A model generated the notes under the pieces. It ran no database searches and was not told the origin of the DNA. It was given only the letters and a program-made list of their open reading frames with translations. DNA of 15,091 nt from assembly GCA_964388085.1 (NCBI GenBank), contig CAYLZW010000128.1:1-15091 (forward strand), written 5' to 3'. Made by a program: the position numbers and the translations under genes. Source of the DNA: CAYLZW01 sp964388085. Lineage in GTDB: Bacteria; Myxococcota; UBA727; CAYLZW01. This document shows positions 1-6,517 of this stretch, in pieces. Within the stretch, counting starts at the first letter, position 1; each line of letters begins with the position of its first letter.

Positions 1-750
1 GCGCGGCTGTTCGGCTTCGGATCCGTGACGGGCATCGGCATCGATCGCGAGATCCCGGGCATCATGCCCGACCGGCAGTACTACGTGGACCGCCTCGGCT
101 ACTACGCGCCCGGCTTCGTCGTGAACAACAGCATCGGCCAGGGCGACGTCGCCGTCACGCCGCTGCAGTTGGCCATGGCCTACGCGGCCATCGCGAACGG
201 CGGCACCGTGTACAAGCCGCAGGTGGTGCGTCAGATCGTCGACGTCAACGGTGAGGTGGTCGAGGAGAAGCAGCCCGTGGTGCGCTCTCGGCTCGAGGCC
301 GACGCGCATCACCTCGAGCTGGTGCGCGAGGCGCTCTCGCATGTGACCGAGCCCGGCGGCACCGCGAGCGGCATTCTCTGGCGGCGCGATCAGCCGGAGG
401 TGTCTGAGTGGCTGCGCAAGTCGGGCGTGAAGATCGGCGGCAAGACGGGCACGGCGCAGGTGGTCCGCCTCGCCAAGAACGTCGCCCACCTGGACCCGGA
501 CGAGGTCGAGTACTGGCAGCGTGATCACGCGTGGTTCGTCGGCATGGCGCCCGCCGATGACCCCGAGGTCGTCGTCGTGGCCATGACCGAGCACGGCGGC
601 TTCGGCGGCAGCATGTCCGCGCCCGTGGTGGCGCGCGTCGTCAAGGCCTACTGGGATCACGTGCGCGGCAAGGGCTTCTACGCGGATCGCCGCGATCCCG
701 AGCCCACGTCGAGCGAAGAGCGGCCGAACGCGCGAGGGGGGCGCCCATGA
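1..750 (+). CDS. mrdA: Penicillin-binding protein 2, C-terminal part (5' end outside window)
   Basis: This is the C-terminal part of a class B penicillin-binding protein, the D,D-transpeptidase that cross-links peptidoglycan during elongation on the periplasmic side of the inner membrane. The frame is open to the left edge, so about 249 residues are seen and the N-terminus, TM anchor, SxxK serine and SxN motif are missing. The first residues (GFGSVTGIGID) match the stretch after SxN in this family. GQGDVAVTPLQLAMAYAAIANGG is a PBP2/FtsI signature split here by length only, and the third active-site motif KTGTAQ lies at 442-459. The next gene is rodA, its usual partner, overlapping by ATGA at 747-750, which suggests translational coupling and favours PBP2 over FtsI. 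The tail after the transpeptidase fold is short and charged. The assignment is secure; the only limit is truncation by the window. Confidence 0.95.
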   Translation, partial: ARLFGFGSVTGIGIDREIPGIMPDRQYYVDRLGYYAPGFVVNNSIGQGDVAVTPLQLAMAYAAIANGGTVYKPQVVRQIVDVNGEVVEEKQPVVRSRLEADAHHLELVREALSHVTEPGGTASGILWRRDQPEVSEWLRKSGVKIGGKTGTAQVVRLAKNVAHLDPDEVEYWQRDHAWFVGMAPADDPEVVVVAMTEHGGFGGSMSAPVVARVVKAYWDHVRGKGFYADRRDPEPTSSEERPNARGGRP

Positions 751-2066
751 GCGACAAGCAAGAGGGCCTCTGGCTCGCGCGCGCGCCCTGGGGGATCATC
801 ACCACGACGGTGATCATCTCGGTCATCGGCATCATGAACCTCGCCTCCGCGGCCCAGGCGACGATGCCGGACACGTACCTGAAGCAGACGGCGTACCTCA
901 TCGTCTCGTCGCTGCTTCTGCTGACCATCTCTCGCGCGCGCGTGTACATGCTCGAGGCCGCGGCCTATCCCGTGTACACATTCGTGAACCTGCTGCTTGT
1001 CGTCGTCATCGTGGCGGGCACGACGGTGAAGGGCGCGCAGCGCTGGATCGATCTCGGCTTCTTCATGCTGCAGCCGTCGGAGCTCGCGAAGGTCTCGATC
1101 ATCCTCGTCACCGCTCGCTACTTCAGCCGCTTCCGCGTCGAGGGACGCTATTCGCTGCGCGCGCTGCTCATGCCGCTCAACGTGAGCCGCCCGCTCGGCG
1201 TGTGCGCGATCTTGCTGCTGCGCTGGCACGAGCAGGCGACGGAGGCCGCCGAGGCGGCGCTGGCGGGGGCGCTGGTCGAGGCGCCCGACCCGACCTGGCT
1301 GAAGGTGGTGCTCATGGTCCTTCTCGTCGGCTGGCTCGCGGTCGGCGTGTTCGTACTCATCAACAAGGGCGTGCACCACCGACGCCTGATCGCGCCCGCC
1401 GACGTCATCCTGCTCCCCTGGGGCCTCATCGTCGTGCAGCCGGACCTCGGCACGAGCCTCATCGTGCTCGCCATCGCCGGCACGCAGGTGCTCTTCACGG
1501 GCGTGCGCAAGTCGTCGCTGCTCATCGCCTTGATGGCCGTCGTCGCCACCGCGATCTTCGGCTGGAGCTATCTGCTGAAGGACTATCAGAAGCGTCGCGT
1601 GGAGACGTTCCTGAACCCGGAGCACGACCTGCAGGGGGCGGGCTACCACTCGGCGCAGTCGATGATCGCCATCGGCTCGGGACAGCTGACGGGCAAGGGC
1701 TTCGGCACCGGCACGCAGACGCAGCTCTCGTTCCTGCCGGAGAACCACACGGACTTCGCCTTCTCGGTGCTCGCGGAAGAGTGGGGGCTCGTCGGTGGCG
1801 TCACGTTGATCCTGCTGTTCATGACGCTCATCCTGCTCATCTTGAGGGACGCCCGGCGCTTTACGGACAGGTTCGCGGTCCTCGTCAACGTGGGTGTCGC
1901 GGCCATGATCTTCTGGCACGTCATGGTCAACATCGGCATGGTGACAGGGCTGATGCCCGTCGTCGGCAAGACGCTGCCGTTCGTGAGCTACGGGGGTTCT
2001 TCGCTGGTCACGGTGATGGCATGTATCGGCTTCACGTTGAGCACACGCATCTGGCGGAGGACGTGA
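747..2066 (+). CDS. rodA: Rod shape-determining protein RodA (SEDS glycosyltransferase) with an internal insert
   Basis: RodA is the SEDS-family membrane glycosyltransferase that polymerises lipid II together with PBP2 in the elongasome. Visible family motifs are RWIDLG...QPSE (about residues 99-112), QPDLGTSL with the presumed catalytic Asp233 (231-238), PENHTDFAFSVLAEEWG (331-347) and the C-terminal GLMPVVGKTLPFVSYGGSS (401-419). Most of the protein is hydrophobic membrane segments. The start ATG overlaps the PBP2 stop and has AGGGGGG at 735-741, 5 nt upstream. At 439 residues it is longer than the usual 370-400. The excess sits between the RYFSR segment and the QPDLGT segment (about residues 146-215), where an Ala/Glu-rich stretch and an additional hydrophobic helix appear. 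Family assignment is secure; the role of the insert is unknown. Confidence 0.96.
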   Translation: MSDKQEGLWLARAPWGIITTTVIISVIGIMNLASAAQATMPDTYLKQTAYLIVSSLLLLTISRARVYMLEAAAYPVYTFVNLLLVVVIVAGTTVKGAQRWIDLGFFMLQPSELAKVSIILVTARYFSRFRVEGRYSLRALLMPLNVSRPLGVCAILLLRWHEQATEAAEAALAGALVEAPDPTWLKVVLMVLLVGWLAVGVFVLINKGVHHRRLIAPADVILLPWGLIVVQPDLGTSLIVLAIAGTQVLFTGVRKSSLLIALMAVVATAIFGWSYLLKDYQKRRVETFLNPEHDLQGAGYHSAQSMIAIGSGQLTGKGFGTGTQTQLSFLPENHTDFAFSVLAEEWGLVGGVTLILLFMTLILLILRDARRFTDRFAVLVNVGVAAMIFWHVMVNIGMVTGLMPVVGKTLPFVSYGGSSLVTVMACIGFTLSTRIWRRT

Positions 2067-2067
2067 C

Positions 2068-2862
2068 GTGACGATCAGACCGCTGAAAGACGAGCCGGTG
2101 CTCGAGGGCCGCCTCGAGGGGGAGGGCGGCCGCGAGGCGACATCGCGCGCGCCGGAGCGGATCCCGGACGCGCGGGAGCAGGACGGCGCCCGACGAGGGG
2201 CCGTGGCGCGCGCGTCGCTGTCGCTCGTGCCCGTCGGAGAACCGCCGCTCTACGGCTCCGCCCGCTTCTTCGAGGACGCCGCCGAGCAGCTCGGCGTGTC
2301 GACGTCGCATGGCCTCGAGCTCGCCGGGGCCGTCTACGCGCGGCAGGTCGGCGAGCGCACGCTGCTGCTCGGCCTCAAGCGCTGCGCCTCGGGGAAGCCC
2401 GGCCGCGTCCTCGTTGACCCGAGCTGGGGAGAGATCCTCTGGCACACGCACCCGGGCCTCAAGGGCTCGCTGGCGGCGTTCTCGGGCGAGGACCTCGACG
2501 CCGCGCGCCAATCGCACAAGCCGCTGCTCGTCGTCGGCTTCGGCGGGCTCAGCCCCGACGTCATCAGCACGCTCACGCTGCCGCTCGGCTGGAAGGCGTT
2601 CCTCATCTCCGGCGGCGTCAAGGGCCTCATGTCCCTCGAGAAGCGCGGCCGGCTGAAGCAGCGCCTCTTGCGCTTCGGCGTCTCGGCGCGCGTCTGCTAC
2701 CCGAGCGGTCGCATCCAGCCGGTCGTGCGCAGCCAGGGCACGCCGTTTCAGCACGCCTTCGACGACGTCAGCTTCCTGGTCGACCGGACCATCGGCGCCG
2801 TCGAGCGCAAGGGGCAGGCGGCCATCCGCACCGTGCTCCAGAAGGTCGTGAAGGGCGGCTGA
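2068..2862 (+). CDS. Putative JAMM/MPN-like metal-binding protein in the rod operon
   Basis: No standard product is recognised. The first ~55 residues are charged and probably disordered. A compact domain follows, with GLELAGAVY (Glu84) and then WHTHPGLKGSLAAFSGED (residues 125-142). The order Glu ... H126-x-H128-P ... S139-x-x-D142 is that of the JAMM zinc metalloprotease/isopeptidase motif, although ten residues separate H128 and S139 where canonical JAMM has seven. The C-terminal ~110 residues are globular without a clear motif. There is no signal peptide or TM helix, so it should be cytoplasmic. The GTG start lies 1 bp after the rodA stop and has GGAGG at 2056-2060, 7 nt upstream, so it is almost certainly cotranscribed with mrdA-rodA. 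What is seen is the motif and the linkage; proteolytic activity and a cell-wall role are inference. It could also be a degenerate, non-catalytic MPN fold. Confidence 0.6.
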   Translation: MTIRPLKDEPVLEGRLEGEGGREATSRAPERIPDAREQDGARRGAVARASLSLVPVGEPPLYGSARFFEDAAEQLGVSTSHGLELAGAVYARQVGERTLLLGLKRCASGKPGRVLVDPSWGEILWHTHPGLKGSLAAFSGEDLDAARQSHKPLLVVGFGGLSPDVISTLTLPLGWKAFLISGGVKGLMSLEKRGRLKQRLLRFGVSARVCYPSGRIQPVVRSQGTPFQHAFDDVSFLVDRTIGAVERKGQAAIRTVLQKVVKGG

Positions 2863-2881
2863 GCTCGCCCGGCTTGACGAG

Positions 2882-2903
2882 GACCATCCGCCCGTCGATG
2901 GTC
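2882..2903 (+). other. Hairpin downstream of the rod operon
   Basis: GACCATC (2882-2888) and GATGGTC (2897-2903) form a perfect 7-bp stem with an 8-nt loop, 20 bp after the stop of the JAMM-like gene. No T-run follows, so it is not a typical intrinsic terminator. It could slow RNA decay or assist Rho-dependent ending. Only the pairing is seen. Confidence 0.35.
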
Positions 2904-2924
2904 GCTCGCCGTTCAGGAGTCACA

Positions 2925-2960
2925 CTCGACGTCAGGCGCGCCATCGCTCTCGACGTCAGG
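2925..2960 (+). repeat. 12-bp direct repeat CTCGACGTCAGG, two copies
   Basis: CTCGACGTCAGG occurs at 2925-2936 and again at 2949-2960, 24 bp apart, in the gap before the gene at 2968. Each copy contains the palindrome GACGTC. The second copy runs into the ribosome-binding site. It could be an operator for the downstream gene or a small tandem duplication; the sequence does not decide. Confidence 0.5.
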
Positions 2961-2962
2961 AG
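2958..2962 (+). promoter_or_regulatory. Ribosome-binding site for the 2968 gene
   Basis: AGGAG ends 5 nt before the ATG at 2968 and fixes that start. It overlaps the end of the second copy of the 12-bp repeat, so a protein bound there could hinder transcription of this leader. Confidence 0.6.
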
Positions 2963-2967
2963 CAGCC

Positions 2968-3441
2968 ATGGAGTTCATCGCCCTCGTCGCGGGTCTCTCC
3001 GACGACACCTTCCACGACGTCATCACCGCGTCGCCGCGGCGCATCCGCGAGACGCTGTTCGGGCGCCTCGGGATCAAGGCCAAGAAGAAGTCGCTGGGCG
3101 TGAAGGTGCACGGCAGGCTCGAGGAGCGCACCAAGAAGCTGCACGCGCGCCTCAAGGAGGGCTCCTCGAAGCAAGAGGACGATCTCTGCGAGGAGCTCTT
3201 GCGCAACTGGCTGTACACCCAGCGCCCGCTCCTGAAGGCGACGCTCGATCACCTCGAGGTCAAGAACGACAACGGCCTCATCGAGGAGGAGCCGACGTTC
3301 TTCCAGGAGCTCGACGAGGCCAAGGTGCGCGAGCTGGTCGAGTCGCTGCGCAAGCAGGGCTTCGCCGACGAGCACATCGGGGTGTACCTGCGCTTCGTGA
3401 AGACGCCGCACCTCGACCAGGCGCTGCCGCGCGCGGCCTGA
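2968..3441 (+). CDS. Hypothetical small charged alpha-helical protein
   Basis: This 157-residue protein is not recognised. It is rich in Lys, Arg, Glu and Leu, with no signal peptide, no TM segment and a single Cys, which suggests a soluble, mostly helical cytoplasmic protein. A basic stretch near residues 35-65 (KAKKKSLGVKVHGRLEERTKK) could bind nucleic acid or an acidic partner; the C-terminal half is more acidic. ATG at 2968 follows a good AGGAG site. It lies 105 bp after the JAMM-like gene on the same strand, so it may be transcribed with the rod operon or from its own promoter. It converges on the acyl-CoA dehydrogenase gene with only 18 bp between stop codons and no hairpin with a T-run. 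Codon use agrees with its neighbours, so the frame is real; the function is unknown. Confidence 0.75.
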   Translation: MEFIALVAGLSDDTFHDVITASPRRIRETLFGRLGIKAKKKSLGVKVHGRLEERTKKLHARLKEGSSKQEDDLCEELLRNWLYTQRPLLKATLDHLEVKNDNGLIEEEPTFFQELDEAKVRELVESLRKQGFADEHIGVYLRFVKTPHLDQALPRAA

Positions 3442-3459
3442 GCGCCGCCCGCCGCCCGC

Positions 3460-5118
3460 TCACGACAGAGGGGCGGCCAGCCTCGCGAGGCAGAAGCGCG
3501 CGAAGCGGAGCCCCGCCTCGTCGTCGTCGGCCCCCGCGTGCGCCACGGACTCGGCGAGCAGCACGGCCTCGACGACGTAGCCGGTCGTGAGCGCCATGCG
3601 CCGGGCCTCCCGCTCCATGGCCTCCGGATCGCCCGCCTTGGCGAGCTCCTTCGCGCGCGTGACGAGGCGCCCGAGCGTCTCGCGCACGAAGCCCACGGCC
3701 TTGCCGTCGAGACCCTCCGGCAGGCGCTCCGCGCGCGCGCCGAGGTCCTTTAGCAGCGCGCCCAGGGAGCCGGAGCGCGCCTCGGCGCGCAGCACGTCGA
3801 GCGAGAGCACGTTGGTCGTGCCCTCCCAGATGGAGAGCACCTGCGCGTCGCGCAGAAGGCGCGGCAGGCCCGTGTCCTCGATGTAGCCGGCGCCGCCGAA
3901 GGCCTCGAGCGCCTCGGACGCGACCGCGACCGCCTGCTTGCCACACGTCAACTTCGCGATGGGGATGAGCCCCCTGAGCCGGCTCAGCTCCGCGTCGTCG
4001 AGCGTGCCCTGCTCCATGCGCCCGAGCAGGTCAGCGACGGCGAAGCAGAGGGCGGTGGCGGCGGCGGTCTCGGCTTCCATGTCGTCGAGCGTGCGCGCGT
4101 GCAGCGGGTGGTCGATGAGGCGACGCCCAAAGGCCGCGCGCTTCTCGGCGTAGTCGCGGGCGAGCCACGTGCAGCGCGCCATCCCCGAGGCGGAGGCGAC
4201 CGCGTTGTACCATCTCGTGATGTTCAACATCGTCGAAATGTTCTTCACGCCCTTGCCCACTTCGCCGAGCCGGACCGCGGGGGCGCCGTCGAGCGTGAGC
4301 TCCGCGGTCGGCAACGCCCTCGTGCCGAGCTTGTCCTTCAGGCGGTTCACCAGGATGCCCTGGTAGCCCCCCTCCGGCTTCTTGCGGACGTCGACGCAAA
4401 ACAGCGTGAGCCCGCGCGAGCCCTCCACGCTGCCGCCCTGCGCGTCCTCGATGCGCGCCAAGGTCAGCGCCATCTCGCTCGTCACCGCCGACGTGAACCA
4501 CTTGGTGCCGTAGAGGGCGTAGCGCTCCTCCTCGCCCTCCCGGCCGAGGAAGCGCGCGACGGTCTCGCTGTCGCCGACGTCGGAGCCGCCCGTGCGCTCG
4601 GTCATCCACTGGCCCGAGGTGATGAAGCGCTCGGGCTCGCGCGTGGTGAGCTGCGGAAAGAGCCGCTCGCGCACCGAGGCGGGGGCGACGTCGAGCAGCA
4701 CGCGCGCCGCCGCGTCGGTCATCGCCAAGGGGCAGGAGGCGGTGGCGCTCGACGCCGAGAACAGATGGATGAGCGCCGCCTGCACGACGCGGTTGCGGTC
4801 GCCGAGCGCGCGCTCATAGCCGGTGGCCACGACGCCGTGCTCGGCGGAGAAGCGCTTGAGCGCCTCCCAGGCGGGGTGCGTGCGGACCTCGTCGACGCGG
4901 CGCCCGAAGGGACCCCAGGCCACGTGCACCGGAGGGTTCGCCTCTGCTTGCTCCGACAACTCTGGGAGGGTCGAAGCGGTGTGTCGCCCGAGCTCGGCGA
5001 CGGCCGGCGTCACGCTTTCGAGCACATCGCGCGGCAGGTAGCGACGCAGCTCGGTGCGCAGCGCGCGGTCCTGCAGGTACGCGTCGCGGTTCTCGGGTGG
5101 ATCCTGAAAGAAGGCCAT
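3460..5118 (-). CDS. AidB-like acyl-CoA dehydrogenase
   Basis: This is a flavin-dependent acyl-CoA dehydrogenase fold of 552 residues, longer than the ~380 of ordinary beta-oxidation enzymes and matching the AidB-like branch (about 540). In order there is an extended N-terminal region (1-150), MTERTGGSDVG (172-182) and KWFTS (206-210) in the FAD-binding beta-domain, EKRAAFGRRLIDHP (325-338), AFGGAGYIEDTGLPRL (406-421) and SIWEGTTNVLSLDVLR (429-444). AidB of E. coli has near-equivalent forms of these motifs. AidB binds DNA and is induced by alkylation stress, while related proteins act on long or branched acyl chains; which applies here cannot be told. GAGGAG at 5124-5129 supports the ATG at 5118. 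It lies 64 bp after tldE on the same strand and is probably the last gene of the minus-strand run. Confidence 0.9.
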   Translation of the reverse strand: MAFFQDPPENRDAYLQDRALRTELRRYLPRDVLESVTPAVAELGRHTASTLPELSEQAEANPPVHVAWGPFGRRVDEVRTHPAWEALKRFSAEHGVVATGYERALGDRNRVVQAALIHLFSASSATASCPLAMTDAAARVLLDVAPASVRERLFPQLTTREPERFITSGQWMTERTGGSDVGDSETVARFLGREGEEERYALYGTKWFTSAVTSEMALTLARIEDAQGGSVEGSRGLTLFCVDVRKKPEGGYQGILVNRLKDKLGTRALPTAELTLDGAPAVRLGEVGKGVKNISTMLNITRWYNAVASASGMARCTWLARDYAEKRAAFGRRLIDHPLHARTLDDMEAETAAATALCFAVADLLGRMEQGTLDDAELSRLRGLIPIAKLTCGKQAVAVASEALEAFGGAGYIEDTGLPRLLRDAQVLSIWEGTTNVLSLDVLRAEARSGSLGALLKDLGARAERLPEGLDGKAVGFVRETLGRLVTRAKELAKAGDPEAMEREARRMALTTGYVVEAVLLAESVAHAGADDDEAGLRFARFCLARLAAPLS

Positions 5119-5123
5119 GCTCG

Positions 5124-5129
5124 CTCCTC
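5124..5129 (-). promoter_or_regulatory. Ribosome-binding site for the acyl-CoA dehydrogenase
   Basis: On the minus strand GAGGAG lies 5 nt upstream of the ATG at 5118. It selects that start and supports independent initiation after the 64-bp gap from tldE. Confidence 0.6.
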
Positions 5130-5182
5130 GGTTCTCAGCGGCCCGGACCGCTCGTGGGGGGTAGCGCCGGGTGCTCGTCGTC

Positions 5183-6505
5183 TCAACCGCCCGTCACCTG
5201 CACGCGCTCGAGTCGCACCGAGCGGGGCGCGTGCGTGCGCCCGTGCACCGCGCGCTCTTTGCTGAACCACGCGCGCCGGAAGGCGTCGAAGACGACGCCC
5301 GACAAGCTGCCGCCCTTCACCGGCGTGCGCTTCCCCGACGGCTCGATGAGGTAGCCGTGCCGGATCTCGCCGGAGAAGCCGCCGGAGTGCGGGTGGGGCG
5401 AGAGCTGCGAGAAGCGCAGGAGCTGGAGCAACGGTCGCTCGCGCGGCGTGAGCAGCTCGCCTTCACTCTTGTGGCCGGACGCGATGACGAGGTTGCCCAT
5501 GTCGCCGGTCGCGTCCTCTCCGAGCCAGCACGCGTGACGCCGATCGTTCTGGCGGCGCACGAAGCGGCCCTCCTCGACGAGGGCGAAGCGCCCGCCGGGC
5601 AGTCCCACGGAGTCGAAGGCGTAGCTCGCGCGTCCGCCGGCGAGGGTGGCGTCCGACCAGAGCGTGAGCGGCTCGCCGCTGACCTCCGTGAGGATCGGCT
5701 CGCCGAGCTGAAAGCGTGACCAGCGCTCGAAGGCGGCGGGGCCGGTGGCGTGCGCGAGGAACGCGTCGAAAAGCTCCTCGACGCCGGTGCTGCCGATGAC
5801 GACGTCGAGCGCGCCGGTCGGCGGCAGCTTCGCCCGCAGGCCATCGAGCGTGGCCTCGACGTCCGCGTCGATCTCGCGCTCGAGGTCGAGCTCGGCGAGG
5901 CGTCGGGCCGTCGGCGCGCTGTAGACCTCGACCTCGTCGCCCTCGCCGCGCGCGAGCAAGACGTACTCGGTGTAGAGGCTGGTCTCCTCGCGCGTGCGCT
6001 CGAGGCCGAGGTGGTTCACGAGGTGAACGCGGTCGTAGTCGCAGAACACCTCCGACGACGCGAGCTCGACACGCTCGTGCGCGGCCGCGGCGCGGGCGAT
6101 GGCGCCGCCGAGCTGCTCCACGGCGTCCCCGGGCCGCTCCACCACCAGAGGGTCGGTGTTGTCGACGACGACGGAGGCGGCCTCGTCCGGACCGGGCAGC
6201 GTCCAGGCGAGGTTCTTCACGAGGCGCGCGCGCTCGAACGCTCGATCGAGCTCCGCGGCGACGTCACCCGTGCCCGCCGCGAGCGTGAACGAAGACTCGC
6301 CCATGCGCTCCTTGCCGGAGGAGGACGGGTCGGCGGCGTGCGGGACGAACACCTGGACGCGGGCGAAGTGCTTCTCGACCTCGCGTCGCGTCTCGACCTC
6401 GTGGAAGACCGCGTAGCGCTGGTGCGAGCGTCCGCGCAGCTCGGTGACCTGCCAGCCGGAGAAGCGCCCATCGCTCTTCAGGGCCTTGACGATGTCTTCC
6501 AGCAT
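5183..6505 (-). CDS. pmbA: TldE/PmbA-family protein (partner subunit of TldD)
   Basis: This 440-residue protein belongs to the TldD/PmbA (peptidase U62) family, on the TldE/PmbA side. TldE is the non-catalytic partner of a TldD-TldE heterodimer that trims unfolded or modified peptides, such as microcin B17 precursor and the CcdA antitoxin in E. coli. There is no HExxxH motif, as expected for this subunit. The N-terminal half has the family alpha/beta layout. The C-terminal half holds the stretches around ASYAFDSVGLPGGRFALVEEG, then ATGDMGNLVIASG, LLQLLRFSQLSPHPHSGGFSGEIRHGYL and VKGGSLSG, which fit the PmbA barrel. The ATG at 6505 has a perfect AGGAGG 6 nt upstream that overlaps the tldD stop, so the pair should be translated in fixed ratio. 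It is more divergent from the E. coli protein than TldD is, so the symbol rests partly on context. Confidence 0.87.
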   Translation of the reverse strand: MLEDIVKALKSDGRFSGWQVTELRGRSHQRYAVFHEVETRREVEKHFARVQVFVPHAADPSSSGKERMGESSFTLAAGTGDVAAELDRAFERARLVKNLAWTLPGPDEAASVVVDNTDPLVVERPGDAVEQLGGAIARAAAAHERVELASSEVFCDYDRVHLVNHLGLERTREETSLYTEYVLLARGEGDEVEVYSAPTARRLAELDLEREIDADVEATLDGLRAKLPPTGALDVVIGSTGVEELFDAFLAHATGPAAFERWSRFQLGEPILTEVSGEPLTLWSDATLAGGRASYAFDSVGLPGGRFALVEEGRFVRRQNDRRHACWLGEDATGDMGNLVIASGHKSEGELLTPRERPLLQLLRFSQLSPHPHSGGFSGEIRHGYLIEPSGKRTPVKGGSLSGVVFDAFRRAWFSKERAVHGRTHAPRSVRLERVQVTGG

Positions 6506-6511
6506 CCGTCG

Positions 6512-6517
6512 CCTCCT
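6512..6517 (-). promoter_or_regulatory. Ribosome-binding site of tldE overlapping the tldD stop codon
   Basis: AGGAGG on the minus strand (6512-6517) lies 6 nt before the ATG at 6505 and shares two bases with the TAG of tldD (6516-6518). Ribosomes ending tldD would sit on this site, which suggests translational coupling of the two subunits. Confidence 0.7.

Noticed and set aside
678..1919. 413-codon minus-strand frame opposite rodA
   Set aside because: The low-complexity Arg/Asp/Glu/His composition is typical of an antisense shadow, and rodA itself is certain.
3442..3459. Terminator between the convergent genes ending at 3441 and 3460
   Set aside because: The 18-bp gap is plain G/C sequence with no usable inverted repeat or T-run.
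4099..5265. 388-codon plus-strand frame opposite the acyl-CoA dehydrogenase
   Set aside because: It is an antisense shadow with no motif or ribosome-binding site; the minus-strand gene carries all family motifs.
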